Shown here: piece after piece, positions 36,333 to 64,000 of the stretch
Layout of the letters: every line of letters starts with the position of its first letter
How positions within the stretch are numbered: the first letter of the stretch is position 1
Assembly (NCBI RefSeq): GCF_036245865.1
Contig: NZ_BTTW01000003.1
Coordinates: 496,001 to 560,000 of the forward strand
Direction: 5' to 3'
Source: Corallococcus caeni
GTDB taxonomy: Bacteria; Myxococcota; Myxococcia; Myxococcales; Myxococcaceae
Length of the DNA stretch: 64,000 bases
The notes under the pieces: model-generated
Told to the model about the DNA's origin: nothing
What the model saw: only the letters and a program-made list of their open reading frames with translations
Database searches by the model: none
Made by a program: the position numbers and the translations under genes

Positions 36333-36725
36333 ATGGCCGACACTTCGGAGAAGCCCGTCCCCGCGCCTCGCGCGCACCGCATCGACCATGAGCTGCCCGT
36401 GGCGTACCGCACGGTGGCGGGCTTCGTGACGGACTGGGCGGTGAACCTGTCGCGCGGCGGGCTCTACATCAACACGCAGCAGCCGCTGCCGGTGGGCACG
36501 GTGGTGCGCCTGCTGGTGTCGCTGCCGGGGGCCAGCTTCCCGGTGGACCTGTCGGGGAAGGTGACCCGGACCAACGCCCAGGGCACGACGGGCGGCGAGG
36601 TGCCGGGGATGGCGGTGGAGTTCCTGGACGTTGACGACGAGAAGCGGTCGCGCATCGAAGCGTTCGTGGAGCGCCTGCGGGAAGCCCTGCCGGCGGACGA
36701 GCGTGGCAGTGCGACCCGGAAGTAG
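36333..36725 (+). CDS. PilZ-domain protein
   Basis: A 130-residue single-domain PilZ protein. PilZ domains usually bind cyclic di-GMP through an N-terminal RxxxR and a later D/NxSxxG. Here NLSRGGLYI (residues about 48-56) supplies the second motif, but the first is only HRIDHELPV with no second Arg at the canonical spacing, so c-di-GMP binding is doubtful. The ATG at 36333 follows GAGGAGCGGAG; a 23-codon upstream extension lacks support. It resembles myxobacterial stand-alone PilZ proteins tied to motility or stress. Confidence 0.82.
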   Translation: MADTSEKPVPAPRAHRIDHELPVAYRTVAGFVTDWAVNLSRGGLYINTQQPLPVGTVVRLLVSLPGASFPVDLSGKVTRTNAQGTTGGEVPGMAVEFLDVDDEKRSRIEAFVERLREALPADERGSATRK

Positions 36726-36764
36726 GGCGGCCCCACCCAGGCGGCCCCCGCGAGTGCGCCTGCG

Positions 36765-38060
36765 ATGACGACGCTGCCCGAAGCCCCCATTGAACTGACG
36801 ATTGAACGGCTGGGCCAGCTGGGCGAAGGCGTGGCCCAATGGGAGGGGCGCACCGTCTTCGTCCCCGGCGCGTTCCCCGGCGACACCGTGCGCGTCCACC
36901 TGGAGGCCCAGGGGAAGGTGCTGCGCGGCCTCCTGGGCCAGGTGCTGACGGATGGGGCGGAGCGCGTGTCGTCGCGCTGTGTGTACTCCGACGCGTGTGG
37001 CGGCTGTGACTGGCTGGAGCTGGCGGTGACGGCGCAGCGGTCGGCGAAGCAGGAGATCGTCCTCTCCACCCTGGAGCATCTGGGGCGCCTGAAGCGCTCG
37101 GCGTTCACCGTGCGGCCGCTGATGGTCGCGCCCCGGGACTGGGGCTACCGGCGCCGCGCGGTGCTGCACGGGGCGGGGAAGGGGGCGCTCGGCTACTTCG
37201 GCCGGCGCACCCATGAGCGCATCCCGGTGGACGTCTGCCCCGCGCTCACGCCGGTGCTCACGGCGCTGCCCGGGAAGCTGGCCCCGCTGCTCAAGCCGCT
37301 GGCCAAGGACACCGAGGAGGTGCTGCTGCTGGCCGAAGGCGACAAGGCCGCGTTCGCGGTGAACCTGAGCGGCCCGGTGACGGCGCGGCACCTGGAGGCG
37401 GCGGAGGCCGCGGTGCGCGCGCTGCGGCTGGAGGGCGCGGTGCTGGTGCCGAAGGAGGGCTCGGCGCGGCTGATTGGCCGGCCGGTGCTGCGCTCGCTGT
37501 CCCCGCTGCGTCCGGAGGTGCCGGTGTACCTGCGGCCGGATGCGTTCGCCCAGGCGCACGCGGAGGCCAACGTGGGGCTCGTCACCGCGGCCCTGTACGA
37601 GCTGGGCGCGAAGGAGACGGACTCCGTGCTGGAGCTGTACTCCGGCAACGGCAACTTCACGTTCCCCCTGGCTGGGACGGCCGGGTCGGTGCTGGGCGTG
37701 GAGTCGTCCCCGGTGGGCGTGGAGCTGGCGCAGCGGAGTGCTCGCGAGGGTGGGGTGGCCAACGTGCGCTTCGTCCAGGGCGACGCTCGCAAGGTGTGCG
37801 ACGGGCTGGTGGCGGAGGGCCGTTCGTTCGACCTGTGCCTCGCGGATCCGCCGCGCGCCGGTGCTCCGGGCCTGGCGAAGTGGATGCGCGCGTTGAACGT
37901 GCGCCGGGTCGTGTACGTGGCGTGCGACCCGGCTTCGCTGGCGCGTGACGCGGCGGGGTTGGTGGAGGCCGGTTACAAGCCCGTGGCGCTCCAGGTGGTG
38001 GACATGTTCCCGCAGACGCACCACGTGGAAGCGGTGATGTCCTTCGAACGGGAGGCCTGA
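36765..38060 (+). CDS. TRAM-domain 23S rRNA (uracil-5-)-methyltransferase, RlmD/TrmA family
   Basis: A 431-residue SAM-dependent RNA m5U methyltransferase. An N-terminal TRAM domain (residues 8-65) binds RNA. CVYSDACGGCDW near residue 75 gives the Fe-S cluster cysteines of the RlmC/RlmD group. The Rossmann part includes ELYSGNGNFTFPLA, LADPPRAG, and VYVACDPASLARD with the catalytic Cys. MFPQTHHVE is the C-terminal signature. Exact target (U1939 or U747 equivalent) is not decidable by eye. The VWA-protein gene begins 4 bp after the stop. Confidence 0.9.
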   Translation: MTTLPEAPIELTIERLGQLGEGVAQWEGRTVFVPGAFPGDTVRVHLEAQGKVLRGLLGQVLTDGAERVSSRCVYSDACGGCDWLELAVTAQRSAKQEIVLSTLEHLGRLKRSAFTVRPLMVAPRDWGYRRRAVLHGAGKGALGYFGRRTHERIPVDVCPALTPVLTALPGKLAPLLKPLAKDTEEVLLLAEGDKAAFAVNLSGPVTARHLEAAEAAVRALRLEGAVLVPKEGSARLIGRPVLRSLSPLRPEVPVYLRPDAFAQAHAEANVGLVTAALYELGAKETDSVLELYSGNGNFTFPLAGTAGSVLGVESSPVGVELAQRSAREGGVANVRFVQGDARKVCDGLVAEGRSFDLCLADPPRAGAPGLAKWMRALNVRRVVYVACDPASLARDAAGLVEAGYKPVALQVVDMFPQTHHVEAVMSFEREA

Positions 38061-38064
38061 CGCC

Positions 38065-39462
38065 ATGGACGCCCGCATCGTCGAGTTCGCCGAAGTGCTC
38101 CGCCAGAACGGCGTCCGCGTCAGCACGTCCGAGGTGCAGGACGCCCTGCGCGCCACGGCGGAAGTGGGCGTGCAGGACCGGGCGCTGTTCCGCTCCGTGC
38201 TGCGCACCACGCTGGTGAAGCGCGAGCTGGACGTGGAGACCTTCCGCCGCGCGTTCGACTTCTTCTTCTCCGGCGCGGCCCGCACGTTCGAGGCCATCGA
38301 CAAGTCACTGGCGAAGCAGTTGGAGGAAGAGGGCTATCTGGAGGGCGACCTCCTGAAGATGGTCATCTACCAGATGAACCTGCTGGCCCCGGAGATGTCG
38401 CCGCTGGCGCAGGCCATCCTCGCGGGCGACCGCGCGCGGCTGGCGCAGATCTTCCGGCAGGCGTCGCTCCAGCTGGACCTGGGACAGCTGGAGAGCCCGC
38501 TTCAGACGGGGTTCTTCACGCGGCGGATGCTCGCGGGCGCGGGCATGGAGCGGGCGAGGTCCGACCTCAAGTCTCTGGAGGACGAACTGAAGGCGCGCGG
38601 GCTCCATGCGGAGGGCGTGGAGATCGTCTCGCGCCACGTGGCCGCGGCGATGCGCAAGATTGAAGACGCCGCTCGCGCGGAGGTGAAGCGCCAGTCCGAG
38701 GCGCGCATCCGCCGCCGCACGGACGCCGTCACGGAGAAGCCGCTGCACCTGCTCACGCAGGCGGAGGTGGACCAGATGGAGGCCGCCGTCCGCACGCTGG
38801 CGGAGAAGCTCAAGAGCCGGATGATCCGCAAGCAGCGCTCGCACCGGAGAGGCTCGCTCAACGTGCAGCGCACGCTGCGCCGGAACATGCCGTGGGACGG
38901 CGTACCCATGGTGCCCATGTTCCGCACCCGCCGGCCGGAGCGCCCTGAGCTGGTGGTGCTCTGCGACGTGTCCGACTCCGTTCGCAACGCGTCCCGCATG
39001 ATGCTGCTCTTCATGCACACGCTGCAGTCGCTGTTCGTGCGCGTGCGCTCGTTCGTCTTCGTGTCCGACGTGGGGGAGGTCACCCAGTTCTTCAAGGACC
39101 TGGACGTGAGCGAGGCCATCGACGCGGCGACCGCCGGGCGCACCGTGTCCATGAGCGCGAACTCCAACTACGGCCGTGCGCTGGCGGACTTCACGCGCGA
39201 CCACCTGGGCAGCATCACGCGCCGCACCACCGTGATGATCATTGGCGACGGCCGCAACAACTACAACGCGAGCAACGCCTGGGCCCTGAAGGACCTGAAG
39301 CGCAAGGCCAAGCGCGTGCTGTGGATCTGCCCCGAGGACCGGGGCAACTGGGGCATCGGCGACAGCGAGATGCTCACCTACGAGAAGCACTGCACCCAGG
39401 CCGTGGTCGTCACCTCCGTGTCGGACCTGGCCCGCATCGCGGAACAGCTCGTCCCCGTCTGA
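38065..39462 (+). CDS. VWA-domain protein, CoxE-like
   Basis: A 465-residue protein with a charged helical N-terminal half and a C-terminal von Willebrand A fold of the CoxE type. The MIDAS metal site begins CDVSDSVRNASR near residue 305, followed by GDGRNNYN and a closing ICPEDRGNWGIGDSEM. CoxE-type proteins normally work with a MoxR-like AAA+ ATPase in maturation of enzymes or complexes; no such ATPase is seen adjacent in this window. The ATG lies 4 bp after the methyltransferase stop. Confidence 0.88.
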   Translation: MDARIVEFAEVLRQNGVRVSTSEVQDALRATAEVGVQDRALFRSVLRTTLVKRELDVETFRRAFDFFFSGAARTFEAIDKSLAKQLEEEGYLEGDLLKMVIYQMNLLAPEMSPLAQAILAGDRARLAQIFRQASLQLDLGQLESPLQTGFFTRRMLAGAGMERARSDLKSLEDELKARGLHAEGVEIVSRHVAAAMRKIEDAARAEVKRQSEARIRRRTDAVTEKPLHLLTQAEVDQMEAAVRTLAEKLKSRMIRKQRSHRRGSLNVQRTLRRNMPWDGVPMVPMFRTRRPERPELVVLCDVSDSVRNASRMMLLFMHTLQSLFVRVRSFVFVSDVGEVTQFFKDLDVSEAIDAATAGRTVSMSANSNYGRALADFTRDHLGSITRRTTVMIIGDGRNNYNASNAWALKDLKRKAKRVLWICPEDRGNWGIGDSEMLTYEKHCTQAVVVTSVSDLARIAEQLVPV

Positions 39463-39498
39463 AACCCCCTTCGCTTCACCGCTTCACAGGAGAGCCCC

Positions 39499-40014
39499 AT
39501 GGCCCCGTCCTTCTTCGACGACTACCAGGACGTCCCCAACGTGGAGACCGGCCCGGACTTCGACGCCGCCGACGACCGCACGCTGCGCATGGCGTCCCGC
39601 CCGGTGGACAAGGCGCTGCTCGACGCGCTGGTCCGCTACCAGGAGACCTTCCTGGCGCACATGGAGGCGGAGGCCAGCCCGGAGGCCATGGCCCGCGCGG
39701 CGACGGCGGCGCTGGAGGCCAGCGGCCTGGACGTGAAGGCGGCGGAGTGGGGGAGCGCCGTGCTGCGGGCCTTCGGCGGGCGGCGGTGGACGCTGCAGCG
39801 GCTGCGCTCGAAGCTGACGGAGCTGGAGTCCCGCTCCGGGCCGGAGGTGGATGAGGTGAAGAAGCGCGTCCGGGACGAGCTGGTGAAGCAGGAGCGGGAG
39901 ACGGACGCCCTGGGCCGGCGGTACGGCGCGGAGACGGTGGCCCTGCTCCGGGAGCGCGAGCCGGAGCTCCTGGCCCTGCACACCCGGCTCACGAAGGTCC
40001 TCAGCCGGGGATGA
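39499..40014 (+). CDS. hypothetical protein with coiled coil
   Basis: A 171-residue soluble protein with an acidic start and long helices. Residues about 95-165 are rich in Glu, Lys, Arg and Leu with heptad-like spacing (LRSKLTELESRSGPEVDEVK, then KRVRDELVKQERETDALGRR), suggesting a coiled coil. No catalytic motif is visible. AGGAGAG precedes the ATG. It lies between the VWA gene and miaB, with 36 and 73 bp gaps. Family unknown. Confidence 0.72.
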   Translation: MAPSFFDDYQDVPNVETGPDFDAADDRTLRMASRPVDKALLDALVRYQETFLAHMEAEASPEAMARAATAALEASGLDVKAAEWGSAVLRAFGGRRWTLQRLRSKLTELESRSGPEVDEVKKRVRDELVKQERETDALGRRYGAETVALLREREPELLALHTRLTKVLSRG

Positions 40015-40087
40015 CCCGGAGTGCCCGCCCGGTTGCATTCCGCGTCCGGGCGTCGCATAACGGCCCGTTTTCCTTCAAGGCCCACCC

Positions 40088-41473
40088 ATGAAGCGCTACT
40101 TCATCCACACCTTCGGCTGCCAGATGAACGTCAACGACTCGCTCCGGATGAGCGAGGCGTTGTCGAAGATGTCCTACGTCCCCACGCCGGAGCCGGACAA
40201 CGCGGACCTCATCATCCTCAACACCTGCTCCATCCGGGAGAAGGCCGAGGACAAGATGCTCTCCGCGCTGGGACGCTACCGCGCCGTGAAGGCCAGCCGG
40301 GGCGCCATCCTGGGCGTGGGCGGCTGCGTGGCCCAGCAGGAGAAGGACAAGCTGCTGAAGAAGGTCCCGTACCTGGACTTCGTCTTCGGCCCGGACAACA
40401 TCGCGAAGCTGCCGGAAGTCATCGCCCGCGTGCAGGACGCCCGCGAGCGCGTGGTGGAGACGGCCTTCGTGGACTCCGAGGAGTACGTCTTCCCGCGCGC
40501 CGACGCGGAGACGTCCCGAGGCAAGGTGACCGAGTTCGTCACCGTGATGAAGGGCTGCGACAACGTCTGCTCGTTCTGCATCGTCCCGCACACCCGTGGG
40601 CGCGAGGTGAGCCGCAACTTCCCGGACGTGCTCACCGAGGTCGCGGACCTGGCGGGCGTGGGCCTGCGCGAAGTCACCCTCATCGGGCAGAACGTCAACT
40701 CGTACCAGGGCGGCATCAGCTTCGCGCAGCTGCTCCTGCGCACCGCGGAGGTGCCGGGCATCGAGCGCGTGCGCTTCACGACGAGCCACCCGCATGACCT
40801 GTCGGATGAGCTCATCGAAGCCTTCCGCGTGCAGCCGAAGATCGCCCCGCACTTCCATCTTCCCGTGCAGTGCGGCAGCGACCGCATCCTGAAGATGATG
40901 CGCCGCGACTACACCGTCGAGCAGTACATGGAGCGGCTGGAGAAGCTGCGCGCCGCGCGGCCCGGCATCGCCATCACCACGGACATCATCGTGGGCTTCC
41001 CCGGAGAGACCGAGGAAGAGTTCGAGATGACGATGCAGCTCACGGAGCGGGTGAAGTACGACAACCAGTTCTCCTTCGTGTACAGCCCGCGCCCCAAGAC
41101 GGGCGCCGCGCTGCGCGAGAAGGACTGGGGCCCCATCCCGCACGAGGTGAAGGTGGCCCGGCTGGAGCGGCTGCAGAAGCTGCAGCGGCGCATCAGCGGC
41201 GAGTACACCCAGGCGCAGGTGGGACTGGACGTGGAGGTGCTCGTCGAGGGCCGCTCGCGCTACGACGCCACCAAGCGCTTCGGCCGCACGCCGGAGAACC
41301 GCACCGTGAACTTCGAGGGCGACGCTCCGGCGGGCTCCATCGTGACGGTGCACGTGGAGCGCGCCACGCCCAACCAGCTCGCGGGCAAGCAGGTGGCGAT
41401 GCTCCAGGCCCCCACCGTGGCGCCGCCGCCGGTGGAGCTGCCCGTGCCGCTGCATGTCCCGGCGGAGGCCTGA
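40088..41473 (+). CDS. miaB: tRNA-2-methylthio-N6-dimethylallyladenosine synthase
   Basis: A 461-residue methylthiotransferase that adds a methylthio group to i6A37 of tRNA. The UPF0004 domain holds three cluster Cys in FGCQMN, LNTCSIR and VGGCVAQQ. The radical SAM cluster motif GCDNVCSFCIVPHTRG lies near residue 157. The C-terminal TRAM domain (residues about 370-435) binds tRNA. The Pro/Val-rich tail (APPPVELPVP) is an extension beyond the usual end. Phrases such as CDNVCSFCIVPHTRGREVSR favour MiaB over RimO or MtaB. Confidence 0.94.
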   Translation: MKRYFIHTFGCQMNVNDSLRMSEALSKMSYVPTPEPDNADLIILNTCSIREKAEDKMLSALGRYRAVKASRGAILGVGGCVAQQEKDKLLKKVPYLDFVFGPDNIAKLPEVIARVQDARERVVETAFVDSEEYVFPRADAETSRGKVTEFVTVMKGCDNVCSFCIVPHTRGREVSRNFPDVLTEVADLAGVGLREVTLIGQNVNSYQGGISFAQLLLRTAEVPGIERVRFTTSHPHDLSDELIEAFRVQPKIAPHFHLPVQCGSDRILKMMRRDYTVEQYMERLEKLRAARPGIAITTDIIVGFPGETEEEFEMTMQLTERVKYDNQFSFVYSPRPKTGAALREKDWGPIPHEVKVARLERLQKLQRRISGEYTQAQVGLDVEVLVEGRSRYDATKRFGRTPENRTVNFEGDAPAGSIVTVHVERATPNQLAGKQVAMLQAPTVAPPPVELPVPLHVPAEA

Positions 41474-41509
41474 CGCTTCCGCCGCTGTCCCGACGTCGGA
41501 GGTACTCCC

Positions 41510-42025
41510 ATGCCGTTGAAGCCGTTTCGCGGGGTGTCCCCCCGCGTCCACCCGAGCTGCTTCATCGAGGACTCCGCCCAGGTGGTGGGCGACGTGGAGC
41601 TGGGCGAGGACTCGTCCATCTGGTTCAACTCCGTGCTGCGCGGGGACGTGAACTCCATCCGCATCGGCAAGCGCACCAACATCCAGGACCTCACCATGGT
41701 GCACGTCACCAGCCAGGGTGACTCCACGACGGTGGGCGACGACTGCACGGTGGGCCACCGGGTCATCCTCCACGGGTGCGTCGTGGGCAACCGGGTGCTG
41801 GTGGGCATGGGCGCCATCCTCATGGACGGCGTGGAGGTGGGGGACGACTGCATCATCGGCGCCGGCACGCTCCTGACGCCCGGGACGAAGATTCCCCCGG
41901 GGTCACTGGTGGTGGGCTCGCCCGGCAAGGTGAAGCGCCCCCTCCACGACGGCGAGCGCGAGTTCCTGGTGCAGTCCGCCCTCCACTACGTGCACACCGC
42001 CGCCGAACACCGCGCCAGCCGCTGA
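41510..42025 (+). CDS. gamma carbonic anhydrase-like protein
   Basis: A 171-residue left-handed beta-helix protein of hexapeptide repeats. The metal-binding His residues expected for gamma carbonic anhydrases appear in MVHVTSQGD, TVGHRVILHGC and the spacing between. GSLVVGSPGKVKRPL is the family C-terminal signature. It probably forms a trimer. Many members (YrdA/PaaY-like) lack proven anhydrase activity, so the reaction is tentative. Confidence 0.9.
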   Translation: MPLKPFRGVSPRVHPSCFIEDSAQVVGDVELGEDSSIWFNSVLRGDVNSIRIGKRTNIQDLTMVHVTSQGDSTTVGDDCTVGHRVILHGCVVGNRVLVGMGAILMDGVEVGDDCIIGAGTLLTPGTKIPPGSLVVGSPGKVKRPLHDGEREFLVQSALHYVHTAAEHRASR

Positions 42026-42057
42026 CGCGGCCGCGTTGTGCGTGTTAGGAACACCCC

Positions 42058-42528
42058 ATGGCTCTCGTGCCCGAGACGACCCTGAAGGCCTGTCCGCTCT
42101 TCAAGGGCTTCACCGACACCGGCATCTCCATCTTCGCGGCGGCGGCCGTGTCGCGCGCCTTCCCCAAGGGGACGGCGCTGTTCAGCGAGGGCAAGCCGGG
42201 GGACTCGCTCCTCATCGTGGGCGAGGGCACCGTGCGGTTGAGCGCCCGGAGCCCTTCCGGTGAGGACGTGCCCCTGGGCGAGGTGACTGTCGGCGAGCCC
42301 CTGGGGGAGCTGGCGCTGGTGCAGAAGGGTGAGCGGCTGTGCTCCGCTACCGCGCAGACGGACGTGATGGCGCTGGAGATCCGCGCGGCGGACTTCCAGA
42401 AGCTGCTCGCCGCGAAGCCGCAGGCCTGCATCAAGCTCCTGATGGGCATCGTCAGCCACTTCGGCGCGAAGGCGCGGGACAACCGGGACATGCTGCGCAC
42501 GCTGGTGGCGCGGGCTCCGGGGAGCTGA
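42058..42528 (+). CDS. stand-alone cyclic-nucleotide-binding domain protein
   Basis: A 156-residue protein with a single Crp-type cNMP-binding fold and no helix-turn-helix. KGTALFSEGKPGDSLLIVGEGTVRL and GEPLGELALVQKGERLCSA match the phosphate-binding cassette, with the conserved Glu and Arg present. A C-terminal helix ends the protein. It may sense a cyclic nucleotide and act by protein contacts. ATG 42058 lies 32 bp after the carbonic anhydrase-like gene. Confidence 0.86.
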   Translation: MALVPETTLKACPLFKGFTDTGISIFAAAAVSRAFPKGTALFSEGKPGDSLLIVGEGTVRLSARSPSGEDVPLGEVTVGEPLGELALVQKGERLCSATAQTDVMALEIRAADFQKLLAAKPQACIKLLMGIVSHFGAKARDNRDMLRTLVARAPGS

Positions 42529-42833
42529 CCGGCTGTCGGACAGGTGGCTCCGGGCTCCTGCCAGGAGGCCGGACGCACGAGAGACCCTGCCACCCGCACC
42601 GGAGGTGGTTACTGTGCCTGCCTGGAGTCCCTCCGGGCTTCCGGGATGTCGCACACCGTGGGTGTGAGTAGACAGAAAGCCGAGGGCTTTCGTGGTGGGG
42701 CCCGGGCGCTTGAGGTGGGAAGCTGGGCGGCCGGAGTTTTCAACTGTCGCACCCGGTTGATGGCTGGGTGGTGGACGGGCTGGCCCGGGTGGTTGCCGAG
42801 CGGCCCTTCAGAAGTGATTGGACGGAACGACGC
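42529..42833. other. gene-free region before the DedA gene
   Basis: About 305 bp without a supported gene. A 115-codon frame crossing it is not biased like the true genes. I see no clear promoter, terminator or RNA; only short GC dyads. Confidence 0.5.
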
Positions 42834-43628
42834 GTGGAAGAACTGCTCACCAGCCTGCTCGGTAACTCCCAGGGCCTCTTCGCCTACCTGACCGTGTTCG
42901 CCATCCTGGTGGCGTGCGGCCTGGGCGTGCCGCTGCCGGAGGACATCTCGCTCATCCTGGGTGGGTTCCTGGCGCACAAGGGCGCGGCCCACCTGCCGGT
43001 GATGATGGCGGTGGGGTTCTTCGGCATCCTGGTGGGTGACAGCCTCATCTACCTGGCGGGGCGCCGGCTGGGCACGCGGCTGGGGCGCGACCCGGGGGCG
43101 AAGGGTGGAGGGTTCTTCACCAAGATCGTCACGCCGGAGAAGCGGGCGAAGGTGGAGTCGCTCTTCGTCACGCACGGCCAGAAGATCGTGATGATCGCCC
43201 GCTTCATGCCGGGCGTGCGCGCGGTGACGTACTTCACCGCGGGCTCCGTCCACATGCCCTACTGGCGCTTCATCCTGTGGGACGGGCTGGCGGCGCTCCT
43301 GTCCGCGCCGGTGTTCGTGTGGCTCGGGTTCCACTTCGGTGGCGAGCTGGACATGGTCATCCGCAAGCTGAAGGACGGCCAAGTGGTGGTGATGGGCTCG
43401 CTGGCGGTGCTGGCGGTGGGCTACTTCGTGTACCGCCGCCGCAAGAACGCGAAGCTCGCGGCCGAGGCCGCCGCCAAGGCGCAGGCGACGCAGGTGGCGC
43501 TGCCGCCCGTGCCGGAGACGCTGGAGAACAGCGTGTCCCAGACGCGCGCGCCCAGCCCCAGCGCCTTCTTCGACGTGCCCGCCGACAAGGCGCCCGCGTC
43601 CGAGCCGGACCTGAACGCGCACAAGTAG
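42834..43628 (+). CDS. DedA/SNARE-associated family membrane protein
   Basis: A 264-residue inner-membrane protein starting at GTG 42834 (VEELLTSLLG); a GTG 22 codons earlier is possible. The DedA core is seen in FAILVACGLGVPLPEDISLI, GDSLIYLAGRRLG, and the ARFMPGVRAVTYFTAGSVHM segment, with Pro, Gly and Arg as in the family. Four to five membrane spans are followed by a cytoplasmic Ala/Pro tail of about 60 residues. DedA proteins are lipid scramblases or flippases, notably for undecaprenyl phosphate or phospholipids. A terminator follows. Confidence 0.88.
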   Translation: MEELLTSLLGNSQGLFAYLTVFAILVACGLGVPLPEDISLILGGFLAHKGAAHLPVMMAVGFFGILVGDSLIYLAGRRLGTRLGRDPGAKGGGFFTKIVTPEKRAKVESLFVTHGQKIVMIARFMPGVRAVTYFTAGSVHMPYWRFILWDGLAALLSAPVFVWLGFHFGGELDMVIRKLKDGQVVVMGSLAVLAVGYFVYRRRKNAKLAAEAAAKAQATQVALPPVPETLENSVSQTRAPSPSAFFDVPADKAPASEPDLNAHK

Positions 43629-43659
43629 CGCCGCGCTCCGGTGTGACGCGGTTCACGGA

Positions 43660-43695
43660 CCCCGCCCCCTCGAAGGAGGGAGCGGGGTTCTTCGT
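43660..43695 (+). terminator. terminator between DedA and NRPS genes
   Basis: CCCCGC (43660-43665) and CCCTC (43667-43671) pair with GAGGG (43676-43680) and GCGGGG (43682-43687) around a GAAG loop with one C-A mismatch, followed by TTCTTCGTT. It can serve both convergent transcripts. Confidence 0.7.
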
Positions 43696-43762
43696 TGCGG
43701 GGTGGGCCCTTCCACGGCCTGGCGCCTTCCGTTCACGAAGGCGCAGCACCGCGGCGCTCACC

Positions 43763-64000
<20,238 letters not shown>

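Noticed and set aside
42544-42891. 115-codon plus-strand frame before the DedA gene
   Set aside because: No codon bias or motif, and it overlaps the DedA start in another frame.

Overview
The window looks like a myxobacterial chromosome, most likely Myxococcaceae (Corallococcus or Myxococcus type). The signs are very high GC with strong G/C at third codon positions, a FHA-sigma54 activator paired with a Ser/Thr kinase, an ADYC-domain secreted protein, an AgmX/PglI-type protein, a PilZ protein and a giant NRPS gene. Taxonomy is inferred from gene content and composition only.

Layout. 1-983 (minus): the end of an STM4012/STM4013-type pair, a radical SAM protein and a sulfatase-fold hydrolase. 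1053-5032: an unrecognised Gln/Thr-rich protein and a divergent secreted subtilase. 5040-10335: two paralogous lipoproteins on the minus strand, split by a 2.3 kb islet holding two small genes and a lower-GC CBS-HEPN gene. 10459-15514: a Bcp peroxiredoxin diverging from a translationally coupled FHA-sigma54 activator and Ser/Thr kinase. 15524-19345: divergent ADYC protein and CocE/NonD hydrolase, with a triple operator-like repeat exactly between them. 19450-26388: RtcA, SppA, a zinc-ribbon protein, a lipoprotein, the Mrp Fe-S carrier and small proteins.

26448-36257 is a plus-strand acyl-CoA block: 3-hydroxyacyl-CoA dehydrogenase, enoyl-CoA hydratase, two acyl-CoA dehydrogenases, thiolase and both subunits of a 3-oxoacid CoA-transferase. 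It fits short-chain acyl-CoA or ketone-body use. It is interrupted by rpsA, which has its own promoter and terminator. 36333-43628 holds PilZ, RlmD-type methyltransferase, VWA/CoxE, MiaB, gamma carbonic anhydrase-like, cyclic-nucleotide-binding and DedA genes.

43763-64000 (minus) is one open NRPS frame of 6745 codons, cut by the window edge at its N-terminal side. Visible order: degenerate adenylation domain split by a luciferase-like monooxygenase, C-A-PCP-E, C-A-PCP, C-A-PCP, C-A-PCP, C-A-PCP-TE. The most unusual items are the oxygenase housed in a dead adenylation domain with no carrier after it, the CBS-HEPN islet, the kinase with a roughly 110-residue DFG-to-APE segment, and the GCAA-N3-TTGC repeat array. 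No rRNA, tRNA, CRISPR array, transposase or integrase was recognised.
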